Program-made: the position numbers and the translations under genes | IMG/VR virus record: IMGVR_UViG_3300035670_001255 | Span: 1-23,648 of that record | Length of the DNA: 23,648 nt | Origin: a virus | Direction: 5' to 3' (one strand) | In this document: piece by piece, positions 14,612-20,969 of the stretch | Layout: each line of letters begins with the position of its first letter | Numbering within the stretch: position 1 is the stretch's first letter | Notes under the pieces: model-generated | Databases searched by the model: none | Told to the model about the DNA's origin: nothing | Seen by the model: only the letters and a program-made list of their open reading frames with translations

Positions 14612-14827
14612 ATGGCGACTGAGATCACCAGCATCAATCAGGTCGTCGTCACTGAAACGGCTGCCAATGTCGTTGAGGTGCAAGTGCCTGGCCCCCAAGG
14701 CCCTGCCGGTGATGGCACAGGCGGTTTACCCACTGGTGGTGATCCCGGCAATGTGCTGCTGAAAAACAGCGGAACCAACTACGACGCCACTTGGGCTGCA
14801 ACTGTAGACGGCGGTACTTTCGCCTAG
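14612..14827 (+). CDS. Small collagen-like fibre peptide
   Basis: The product has 71 residues. The ATG at 14612 lies two bases after the previous stop; a TTG start at 14606 is less likely. It contains VPGPQGPAGDG (about 26-36), a short Gly-X-Y collagen-like run that often promotes trimerisation in phage fibres, and ends in WAATVDGGTFA. The same VDGGTF ending, in nearly identical DNA (14804-14821 and 15299-15316), closes the product of 14864. It may be a degenerate or modular fibre tip. Confidence 0.55.
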   Translation: MATEITSINQVVVTETAANVVEVQVPGPQGPAGDGTGGLPTGGDPGNVLLKNSGTNYDATWAATVDGGTFA

Positions 14828-14832
14828 CCACC

Positions 14833-14842
14833 GGCAACTTAG
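14833..14842 (+). promoter_or_regulatory. Copy of recurrent GGCAA(C/G)(C/T)TAG element
   Basis: GGCAACTTAG, starting 31 bases before the ATG at 14864 and just after the stop of the collagen-like gene. It overlaps a hairpin (14841-14859). Confidence 0.45.
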
Positions 14843-14859
14843 GGCACTGCACCTGCCCT
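14841..14859 (+). other. Leader hairpin before the fibre gene at 14864
   Basis: AGGGCA (14841-14846) pairs perfectly with TGCCCT (14854-14859) around a seven-base loop. There is no T run, so it is not a terminator. It ends four bases before the ATG and could affect ribosome access. Chance occurrence is possible. Confidence 0.3.
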
Positions 14860-14863
14860 GCTA

Positions 14864-15319
14864 ATGGCACGCCTTCAGCTAAAGCGTGGTCTCAAGGCCA
14901 ACCTCCCTACAACAGGGATGCTGGCTGGCGAGCCGCACATCACGACAGATCGCGGCACGCTTCACGTCGCTACTGATGCCACCACCAAGCTGCCGGTGGT
15001 GCCTGCGATTGATGACCTCACCACCCTTGGCAGCGTGAGCGGTGCCGATGATCTGCTGATCATCCATGACGCGAGCGAAGCCAGCGCTCAGAAAGAGAAG
15101 AAGATCACCTTTAATGCTTTCAAGACCGCGCTCAATATCCCCGCTGCTAGCACCGACGAGAAGGTGGCAGTGGTGAGTGGCGGCACCGCCGGTTACATCT
15201 GGGGCACCGATGGCACCGATGGCGTGATTCGCCTCAACAGCAGCCTCAGCTGGACAAAGGATGCCGGCAATGGCTTCGTCACCATCGCCGTGGACACGGT
15301 AGACGGCGGCACCTTCTGA
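14864..15319 (+). CDS. Tail fibre protein with N-terminal fibre module (first of three)
   Basis: A 151-residue protein. The first 40 residues (MARLQLKRGLKANLPTT..., LAGEPHITTDRGTLHVATD) follow the short module seen at the start of many trimeric phage fibres, including Mtd-like and hyaluronidase-like proteins: 'iqlRrG...lpt..l.aGE..i.tD.g.lhv.d'. The rest includes ADDLLIIHDASEASAQKEKK and ITFNAFKTAL, common in cyanophage fibres, and ends in TVDGGTF. It sits in a row with two other genes carrying the same module. It probably contributes to host binding. No catalytic motif. Confidence 0.6.
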   Translation: MARLQLKRGLKANLPTTGMLAGEPHITTDRGTLHVATDATTKLPVVPAIDDLTTLGSVSGADDLLIIHDASEASAQKEKKITFNAFKTALNIPAASTDEKVAVVSGGTAGYIWGTDGTDGVIRLNSSLSWTKDAGNGFVTIAVDTVDGGTF

Positions 15320-15330
15320 TCACCGTACCC

Positions 15331-15340
15331 GGCTAAATAG
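15331..15340 (+). promoter_or_regulatory. Divergent copy of the recurrent element
   Basis: GGCTAAATAG, matching GGCAACTTAG at seven of ten positions and starting 27 bases before the ATG at 15358. It is part of a small palindrome (GGCTA-AA-TAGCC). Weaker than the other copies; included because the position agrees. Confidence 0.3.
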
Positions 15341-15357
15341 CCGACAGTGTTAGCCAC

Positions 15358-15582
15358 ATGGCACAAACAATCAAGCTCAAGCGCAGCGCCGTTGCAGGCA
15401 AAGTGCCGACCACCAGTGACTTGGCGCTGGGTGAGGTGGGCATGAACACCTGGGATGGCGCGTTGTATATGAAACGCGACTCAGGTACGCCTGAAATCGT
15501 GCGGATTGCATTCGCAGATCAGGACTACGGACTGATTACTGGCGCCGCAGGTGGTGCCCTCGATTACGGAGCACTGGTCTGA
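15358..15582 (+). CDS. Small fibre protein with the shared N-terminal module (second of three)
   Basis: A 74-residue protein made almost entirely of the fibre module: MAQTIKLKRSAVAGKVPTT, then LALGEVGMNTWDGALYMKRD. The 'iklkRs..agkvPtt.dL..GE..mNt.dg.ly.k.d' pattern is a frequent cyanophage structural motif. The C terminus (AGGALDYGALV) is short. It couples to the next gene by TGATG (stop 15580-15582, ATG at 15582). It may act as an adaptor between tail and longer fibres. Confidence 0.6.
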   Translation: MAQTIKLKRSAVAGKVPTTSDLALGEVGMNTWDGALYMKRDSGTPEIVRIAFADQDYGLITGAAGGALDYGALV

Positions 15583-16283
15583 TGGCTACTCAAGTTCAAC
15601 AGCGTCGCGGCACCACTGCAGAGCACGCCAGCTTTACCGGTGCCGTTGGTGAAATCACGGTTGATACCACCAAAGACACGGCCGTGGTGCATGACGGCAC
15701 AACTGCTGGTGGGCACCCGCTACTGAAAGAGGCTACTGCTGCTGCCACCTACCAGACGCAATCGGGGATGTCGTCGTATCTGACGACCTCTGCTGCTGGT
15801 ACGACGTATGCACCGCTAGCCAGCCCGACATTTACCGGAACGGTGACGATTCCGGCAGGTGCCTCTATTAGCGGCTACCTGGCGACCAGCGCCATCGGCA
15901 CCACGGTGCAGAGCTATGACGCAGACACGGCCAAGACCGACGTTGCACAGACCTTCACCGCAGCTCAACGCGGTGCCTATGTGACGCTGACCGATGCCGC
16001 AACGATTGCCACGGACCTGAGCCTCGGCAACCAGTTCCAGGTGGTTCTCGGTGGTAACCGCACCCTTGGTGCCCCGACGAATGTTGTCGCTGGTCAGAGC
16101 GGTGTGATCCGTGTCGTCCAGGACGGCACCGGCTCCAGAACACTCGCCTACAACAGTGTCTTCAAGTTCCCAGGGGGCACAGCACCGACGCTCACCACAA
16201 CGGCCAATGCTGTGGATCTACTGGCCTATCACGTTGAGTCAACGACTCGCATTGCGGTCCGCTTTATCGGTGACGTGAAATGA
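15582..16283 (+). CDS. Tail fibre protein with shared module and beta-rich tip (third of three)
   Basis: A 233-residue protein. It opens with the same module (TQVQQRRGTTAEH, GAVGEITVDTTKDTAVVHDG, residues 3-40). A stalk follows with YLTTSAAGTTYAPLASPTFT and GTVTIPAGASISGYLATSA (about 65-105), related to the 'PtFtGtvt' repeats of phage fibres. The last 100 residues form a beta domain (NQFQVVLGGNRTLGAPTNV, GVIRVVQDGTGSRTLAYNS, FKFPGGTAPTLTTTANAVD) common at fibre ends. The stop overlaps the next ATG as ATGA. It is likely a trimeric fibre. Confidence 0.7.
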   Translation: MATQVQQRRGTTAEHASFTGAVGEITVDTTKDTAVVHDGTTAGGHPLLKEATAAATYQTQSGMSSYLTTSAAGTTYAPLASPTFTGTVTIPAGASISGYLATSAIGTTVQSYDADTAKTDVAQTFTAAQRGAYVTLTDAATIATDLSLGNQFQVVLGGNRTLGAPTNVVAGQSGVIRVVQDGTGSRTLAYNSVFKFPGGTAPTLTTTANAVDLLAYHVESTTRIAVRFIGDVK

Positions 16284-18721
16284 GCGCCTTGAACAACAGC
16301 CTCCTGTTGGGGCAGGAAGGTGGCGGTGGGTACGCCATCTCACGTTCGCTCCGGTTCTCATCAGCCGACAGCAGTTTTCTCAGCCGCACCCCCGCATCAG
16401 CCGGCAACCGCAAGACGTGGACCTGGGCAGGGTGGGTGAAGCGGAGCCGGATCAGTACAGCTAGCACGTTCCCAAACATTTGGTCTGCCGGATCAACAAC
16501 AAATAGTGTCACATGCCGATTTTTGGCTGACGATACTTTCAACATTAGACTTTATGGCTCCACGGAACTGAGAACAACAACTCAAGTATTTAGAGATGTT
16601 TCTTCTTGGTATCACTTCGTTATTACTTTTGACACGACGCAAGCTACGGCAAGCGATAGGTTGAAGTTATACGTCAATGGAGTTCAGGTTACTGCTTTTA
16701 ACACTAGCAATGATGTCAGCCAAAACTTTGACGCGGACACGAACAATACCCAAGCTCATTACATAGGACAAGTAGGCACGGGCTCAGCCGCGCACATGTT
16801 TGACGGCTACTTAGCCGACGTGCATCTGGTGGATGGCCAAGCTCTAGACCCCACCAGCTTCGGTGAGTTTGACGACAACGGCATCTGGCAACCGATTGCC
16901 TATAGCGGCACCTACGGAACCAACGGTTTCCACCTCCCGTTCTCCGACAACAGCAGCGCCGCCGCACTCGGCTATGACGCCGCTGGATCTAACGATTGGA
17001 CCGTTAACAACCTATCCGTCACCGCTGGTGCAGGCAACGACAGCCTCGTCGATGTCCCCACCAACGGCAGCGAGGTTGATACGGGAAGTGGGGGGCAGGT
17101 AAGGGGGAATTATTGCACTTGGAATCCACTAGATACTTCGTATAGGACTGCTGTTGCCGCTTTCACAATCAGCAACGGCAATCTTGATATTACAAATGGC
17201 TCAACTGGTTATGGCGGTGTCATTGGGACGGTGGCCGCATACGCCGGCAAGTTTTATTGGGAGATTACAGTATCTGGAACAGTTCAAGTAAATGATTACA
17301 TAGGTTTAGCATCAACCGATTCAGCGTCTGGCGCCAAGGCTGTACCAAATCCCGGTGGGTTTGACGGATTCTGTGGATACAATTCCAGTGGCACACGCAT
17401 TGAAAACACCACTTACGGCTATACCGGAACAGCGTATGGGGCCTCGTGGACAAGCGGTGATGTTATAGGAGTGGCGTTTGATGCCGACAACTCACAAGTT
17501 ACGTTCTACAAAAATGGTGTTAGCCAAGGCTTAATCACCACAGGCATTGTAGCTTCGCGGGGTTGGTATCCCTATGTAGGCGATTACCGAAACGCGCCTA
17601 GCTTTAACTGTTCCGCCAACTTCGGCCAACGCCCCTTCGCCTATCCCGTAAGCGGCTTCAAGGCGCTCAATACTGCAAATCTACCCAGCCCGTTAGTCAC
17701 GAAGCCTTCCACGGTGATGGACGTGCTGACGTGGACTGGAACTGGCGTTGCCCGTTCGATAACAACACCTTTTTCTCCTGACTTTGTTTGGATTAAGCAG
17801 CGCAACAGTGCCAATAATCACGTTCTATTTGATGTCGTACGCACGGCTACCAAAGGTCTCCATTCTGATTTGACAGATGCAGAATTTACAGATGCTGCCA
17901 CCCTTACTGCATTCAACAGTGATGGTTTTAGCATTGGTACTCACCCCACGGTCAACACTAACACCAGCACCTATGTGGGCTGGACCTGGGACGCCGGCAG
18001 CTCCACCGTCACAAACACCGCAGGCTCCATCACTAGTCAGGTGAGGGCTAATGCAAGTGCGGGGTTCTCGATTGTTACTTATACGTCTCCCGGTCTGTCG
18101 AACCCGAATACGGGAACCGTAGGTCACGGGCTTGGCGTAAAACCAGCTTTAATTATCCATAAATTGCGTAGCGGCACTGATCCGTGGCCTGTATATCACT
18201 CTTCTGCCGGAGTTAGTGCAACGCCAGAACTTTTGTATTTGAATACCACTGCAGCACGTGGGGCAGATGGTTCAGTTGTTCCTGCCCAACCAACCTCATC
18301 GGTATTTTCTGTGGGCTGGAGTAATCAGACTGGCGGCACATTAGGTAATACCTTCGTCGCCTACTGCTTCGCCCCAGTAGCCGGGTACTCTAGTTTCGGC
18401 AGCTACACCGGCAACGGCAGCGCAGATGGGCCGTTTGTTTATACCGGGTTTAGGCCGAAATTTGTTCTACTTAAAGACATAAGTAGTTCAAGTTATAATT
18501 GGCAGATTCACGACTCAGTTCGCAATCCTTACAACGAAGTGAGCAATCGGCTGGAGCCGAACACGTCCACAGCAGAAAACGCAGCCAGCGGAATTAGAGA
18601 CTATCTTTCAAATGGTTTTAAGATTCGTACAACGGGAGCTGCTGTAAATACAAATGGCAGCACTTACATCTACGCCGCATTTGCCGAATCGTGTTTCGCC
18701 CTGAACAACCGCGCCCGCTAA
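16280..18721 (+). CDS. Large receptor-binding fibre protein: LamG + SPRY + fibre C-terminal domain
   Basis: An 813-residue protein. Residues about 22-190 form a LamG/concanavalin-like sandwich (SLRFSSADSSFLSRTP, WTWAGWVKRS, WYHFVITFD, LKLYVNGVQV, YIGQVGTG). About 290-460 is a SPRY-type domain (GKFYWEITVSG, DVIGVAFDADNSQVTFYKNG, FNCSANFGQRPFAYP). About 478-810 is a fibre domain of the DUF7483 kind (VLTWTGTGVARSITTPFSPD, NHVLFDVVR, FNSDGFSIG, GHGLGVKPALIIHK, YIYAAFAESCF), homologous to the C terminus of the tail-tip protein. All three folds bind sugars or proteins, so it is the best receptor-binding candidate here. GC content drops to about 38% in some 60-base stretches (16501-16560, 18481-18540), suggesting acquired segments. 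The stop is followed by a GC hairpin without a T run. Confidence 0.75.
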   Translation: MSALNNSLLLGQEGGGGYAISRSLRFSSADSSFLSRTPASAGNRKTWTWAGWVKRSRISTASTFPNIWSAGSTTNSVTCRFLADDTFNIRLYGSTELRTTTQVFRDVSSWYHFVITFDTTQATASDRLKLYVNGVQVTAFNTSNDVSQNFDADTNNTQAHYIGQVGTGSAAHMFDGYLADVHLVDGQALDPTSFGEFDDNGIWQPIAYSGTYGTNGFHLPFSDNSSAAALGYDAAGSNDWTVNNLSVTAGAGNDSLVDVPTNGSEVDTGSGGQVRGNYCTWNPLDTSYRTAVAAFTISNGNLDITNGSTGYGGVIGTVAAYAGKFYWEITVSGTVQVNDYIGLASTDSASGAKAVPNPGGFDGFCGYNSSGTRIENTTYGYTGTAYGASWTSGDVIGVAFDADNSQVTFYKNGVSQGLITTGIVASRGWYPYVGDYRNAPSFNCSANFGQRPFAYPVSGFKALNTANLPSPLVTKPSTVMDVLTWTGTGVARSITTPFSPDFVWIKQRNSANNHVLFDVVRTATKGLHSDLTDAEFTDAATLTAFNSDGFSIGTHPTVNTNTSTYVGWTWDAGSSTVTNTAGSITSQVRANASAGFSIVTYTSPGLSNPNTGTVGHGLGVKPALIIHKLRSGTDPWPVYHSSAGVSATPELLYLNTTAARGADGSVVPAQPTSSVFSVGWSNQTGGTLGNTFVAYCFAPVAGYSSFGSYTGNGSADGPFVYTGFRPKFVLLKDISSSSYNWQIHDSVRNPYNEVSNRLEPNTSTAENAASGIRDYLSNGFKIRTTGAAVNTNGSTYIYAAFAESCFALNNRAR

Positions 18722-18792
18722 CCCCGCCCTCGTAGTGAACAAGACTTCTCGCCCCGCCGGGGCCCACCCCATGTAACACCGCACCACCAGCC

Positions 18793-19341
18793 ATGTTCAT
18801 CCTCGACGGCAAGCCCCTGAGCCCCGACGTGGCGTTCACCGCCACCGACGCCGATGGGCAGTTGATTCAATTCCCCGCGAATTGGCTTCGCTTATCGACG
18901 CCAGAGCAACGCGCAGCCATCGGAATCACAGAGCAGGTTGACCCCCCAAGCTGGGATCAGAGGTGGGCATGGGGCTATGACGCTGACGGTCATCTCATCT
19001 GGAAGGACCACACCCAACTCGTTGAGCAGTGGGTGGCCCAAACCCGCGCCACCGCCGGCACGCTTCTGGTCCCGAGCGACTGGCTGGTGATCCGCGAGCA
19101 AGACAACGGCACTGCTGTGCCGACCCAGTGGAAGGACTGGCGCCAGGCCATCCGCATGGCTACTGGCGACAAGGTGGCCGCGATTGAAGCCACCACCACC
19201 ACGGAGGAGCTGGCTGCCTACATCACCGGGGCCGACTATCCGATGTGGCCTGCGGATCCCAACCAACCGCAGCCTGAGCCTCCGGTGGAGGACACCATCT
19301 CGTTTGAAGGTGGCGTGACCAGCGGGCAGATCGTTTCGTAG
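18793..19341 (+). CDS. Tail fibre assembly-type protein
   Basis: A 182-residue protein. The N terminus (MFILDGKPLSPDVAFTATD, FPANWLRLSTPEQRAAIGIT) matches the start of phage proteins with 'G..yp.nWLrl.t.eera.lGi', and the middle segment (TAGTLLVPSDWLVIRE, TQWKDWRQAIRMATGDKVAAI) matches the tail fibre assembly pattern 'a..lL..tDW..iR.....W..yRq.lr'. Such proteins help fold or attach fibres and usually follow the fibre gene, as here. The C terminus is Pro-rich (ADPNQPQPEPPVEDT). No SD sequence is seen in the 71-base gap upstream, which contains a GCCCC-GCC-GGGGC hairpin (18751-18763). Confidence 0.6.
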   Translation: MFILDGKPLSPDVAFTATDADGQLIQFPANWLRLSTPEQRAAIGITEQVDPPSWDQRWAWGYDADGHLIWKDHTQLVEQWVAQTRATAGTLLVPSDWLVIREQDNGTAVPTQWKDWRQAIRMATGDKVAAIEATTTTEELAAYITGADYPMWPADPNQPQPEPPVEDTISFEGGVTSGQIVS

Positions 19342-19355
19342 GTGTGATGGGTGAA

Positions 19356-19408
19356 AGGGCTGGTACTTGATGGGTACTTGACGGATACTTGTTCGTATCA
19401 CCAGCCCT
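19356..19408. repeat. attP-like repeat cluster upstream of the integrase
   Basis: Three tandem 11-base direct repeats (GGTACTTGATG 19362-19372, GGTACTTGACG 19373-19383, GATACTTGTTC 19384-19394) are flanked by a perfect nine-base inverted repeat (AGGGCTGGT 19356-19364, ACCAGCCCT 19400-19408). An 11-base period puts the copies on one DNA face, as arm-type integrase or excisionase sites are. Two more inverted repeats follow: GTACGA/TCGTAC (19423-19439) and GCCCAAGC/GCTTGGGC (19468-19509). The 282-base stretch 19342-19623 holds no convincing gene and lies directly before the integrase, so an attachment region is the simplest reading. No core or attB can be identified. Confidence 0.5.
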
Positions 19409-19623
19409 CGAACCCACCTTCCGTACGATGCGCTCGTACCCGCTCTGCTTTGCATCGGGCTGATAGAGCCCAAGCCTCTGTGCGTCCTTGAGGCGTCTCA
19501 CGCTTGGGCCATCCATTCCCAAGGCCAGTAGGCAGCAGATCTACAGCGGTGTGCTACTTCTGTGGTGGGCCAGCGCGGCGGCAACCGCCTGACCCGTGAT
19601 CAGATCCAGTACGAGTGGACCCG

Positions 19624-20517
19624 ATGGCCGAAGCCTATCGCGCAGGAGTCACTGCGCACGTCTGCGAGCAGACGCTTTCTCAAGCCTGGGAGATGTTCAA
19701 GGCAGAGCGCAGCGTTTCGCTCTGTCCCACCAGCCTCACCAGCGATTACGCCCAAGTCAGCAAATGGCTGGCTCGTTGCCCGATTCAGGAGTTTCCTGAT
19801 GGCAGGCGCGTGTTGACCTGGCTGCTGCAGCAGACGCCTGAGAAAGCCGCTCGACGTGTGTGCATGTACGTGCGAACCCTGTATCGCTGGGCGGCTGCTG
19901 AAGACGTGGCTTTACTGCCTCGCAACCCTGTCGCCAACTTCAGGATGCCCAAGGCTCCGCAAGGCGAGCACGAGATTGTGGTGATCCCTCGTGAGGAGAT
20001 CGCCCTTGTACTTGTGGCGCTGGAGGCCAAAAGCCGTAGGCGCGGTGCGAACTGGGCTCTGTTCGCGGAGTTCATGCTTCAGACGGCACTACGAACCGGT
20101 GAGGTCAGAGCGATCAAATGGGCCGACATTGATGGCGAGCGGGTGCTGATCCATAGCAACTACACCTTGACCCACGGCCACAAGAACAGCACCAAGACCA
20201 ACAAGAAGCGTTGGGTGCCTCTTAATGCCAGAGCACAGGAGATTTTGCGCCAGCTTGCGCAAGACAACGAGTATGTGTTCCCGTGGAACCGGTTTTCGTT
20301 TCAGAGCTTCTTCTATGACCGAATGAGTGAGCTGCACAGCGCGGGGCTGATCAAGAAGCGCTACCGGCCGTATGACCTACGGCACGTTGCGATCAGCCGC
20401 TGGCTAGAGGCTGGCATCCCGGTGACGCAAGCCGCCAACTGGGCCGGAAATACGTCGGAGGTGATCTGGAAGCATTACGCCGCAACGACTGCGGAATATG
20501 AGATGCCAGTGCTGTAA
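19624..20517 (+). CDS. Tyrosine-type site-specific integrase
   Basis: Start ATG at 19624 gives 297 residues; GTG at 19615 is an alternative, and a stop at 19597 limits any earlier start. The N-terminal part (15-105) is a SAM-like DNA-binding domain. The catalytic domain has R157 in TALRTGEVRAIKW, a lysine in the TKTNKKRWVPL hairpin (about 191-195), Y250-D-L-R253-H254 in RPYDLRHVAIS, N276 in WAGNTSEVIW, and the nucleophile Y285 in KHYA. Compared with the canonical set (R, K, H-x-x-R, H/W, Y), the first His is Tyr and the late His is Asn. Both changes occur in phage and cyanobacterial integrases. It would integrate and, with a partner, excise the phage, pointing to a temperate life. It sits between the fibre and lysis modules; no repressor or excisionase is visible. 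Confidence 0.85.
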   Translation: MAEAYRAGVTAHVCEQTLSQAWEMFKAERSVSLCPTSLTSDYAQVSKWLARCPIQEFPDGRRVLTWLLQQTPEKAARRVCMYVRTLYRWAAAEDVALLPRNPVANFRMPKAPQGEHEIVVIPREEIALVLVALEAKSRRRGANWALFAEFMLQTALRTGEVRAIKWADIDGERVLIHSNYTLTHGHKNSTKTNKKRWVPLNARAQEILRQLAQDNEYVFPWNRFSFQSFFYDRMSELHSAGLIKKRYRPYDLRHVAISRWLEAGIPVTQAANWAGNTSEVIWKHYAATTAEYEMPVL

Positions 20518-20521
20518 GGCG

Positions 20522-20531
20522 GGCAACTTAG
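20522..20531 (+). promoter_or_regulatory. Copy of recurrent GGCAA(C/G)(C/T)TAG element
   Basis: GGCAACTTAG, identical to the copy at 14833, starting 28 bases before the ATG of the holin-like gene and four bases after the integrase stop. It would separate lysis-gene expression from integrase expression if it is a promoter. Confidence 0.45.
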
Positions 20532-20549
20532 ATCAACTGCTCGGCCACC

Positions 20550-20723
20550 ATGACGCCAGAGGAACTTGCGGGCCTAGCCATTGCCTTACTGGCTGGCTCC
20601 GAGCTGCTCAGCTACATCCCTGGCGTCAAAGCCAACGGTTGGGTGCAACTGGTGCTGGCAGCCCTTCGGGGTATCGCCGCCGCTGCTCAGGTTGAGCAAA
20701 ACAACAAGCGCAAGCGCCGCTGA
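20550..20723 (+). CDS. Small holin-like membrane protein, 57 residues
   Basis: A 57-residue protein with two hydrophobic helices (LAGLAIALLAGSELLSYI about 6-23 and WVQLVLAALRGIAAAA about 31-46) joined by PGVKANG, and a strongly basic tail (NNKRKRR). The 'GSELL..IPGVKANGWVQL' pattern is one I recall from small cyanophage membrane proteins in lysis modules. Two helices, size and position just before a TM/coiled-coil protein and the endolysin suggest a class II holin, which would let the endolysin reach the peptidoglycan. It starts 28 bases after the recurrent element and ends three bases before the next gene. Confidence 0.65.
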   Translation: MTPEELAGLAIALLAGSELLSYIPGVKANGWVQLVLAALRGIAAAAQVEQNNKRKRR

Positions 20724-20726
20724 GTC

Positions 20727-20969
20727 ATGGTCGAAATCGTCGCTGCTTTGGCAGGTGCTGTCCTAGCCATTGGGGCAGGCGGCGTTGGTTCCTTTATGCG
20801 CAAAGACGAGGAAGCCTCAAAGGCTGTGATCCGCCTGACCGCCGCTGTGGAGCACATTGCTGGTGAAGTCAGCCTGCTGCGCACTGAGATCAAGGAAGAC
20901 CGGCAAGAGCTATACCCCCGCTTGAACGCGATTGAACAGCGCCTAGCTGTGCTGGAGACCAAGATATGA
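20727..20969 (+). CDS. TM plus coiled-coil protein of the lysis module (spanin-like or holin partner)
   Basis: An 80-residue protein with one N-terminal hydrophobic helix (VEIVAALAGAVLAIGAGGVG, about 2-21), a basic flank (MRKDEEASK) and a coiled coil to the end (VEHIAGEVSLLRTEIKE, LNAIEQRLAVLETKI). The plan 'membrane anchor then long helix outward' is that of Rz-type inner-membrane spanins, though at 80 residues it is short. A XhlA-like associate of the holin is an alternative. It is coupled to the endolysin gene by an ATGA overlap and follows the holin candidate by three bases. Confidence 0.55.
   Translation: MVEIVAALAGAVLAIGAGGVGSFMRKDEEASKAVIRLTAAVEHIAGEVSLLRTEIKEDRQELYPRLNAIEQRLAVLETKI

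Noticed and set aside
14864-16283. Possible diversity-generating retroelement, because of Mtd-like fibre N termini
   Set aside because: No reverse transcriptase, template repeat or C-type lectin variable region is present in the window.
18751-18763. GC hairpin (GCCCC-GCC-GGGGC) after the large fibre gene as a terminator
   Set aside because: No T run follows on either strand; it may be a rho-independent-like remnant or chance, so it was not called a terminator.
19355-19440. A tRNA-like stretch on the minus strand (GGTGGGTTCGAGGGC, resembling a T-arm)
   Set aside because: The bases after TTCGAGG do not pair with those before it and no anticodon or acceptor stem can be formed, so it is not a tRNA or a clear tRNA end.
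19223-19522. A minus-strand open frame of 99 codons over the attP-like region
   Set aside because: Half of it is antisense to the fibre assembly gene, there is no domain, and it spans the repeat cluster; not supported as a gene.
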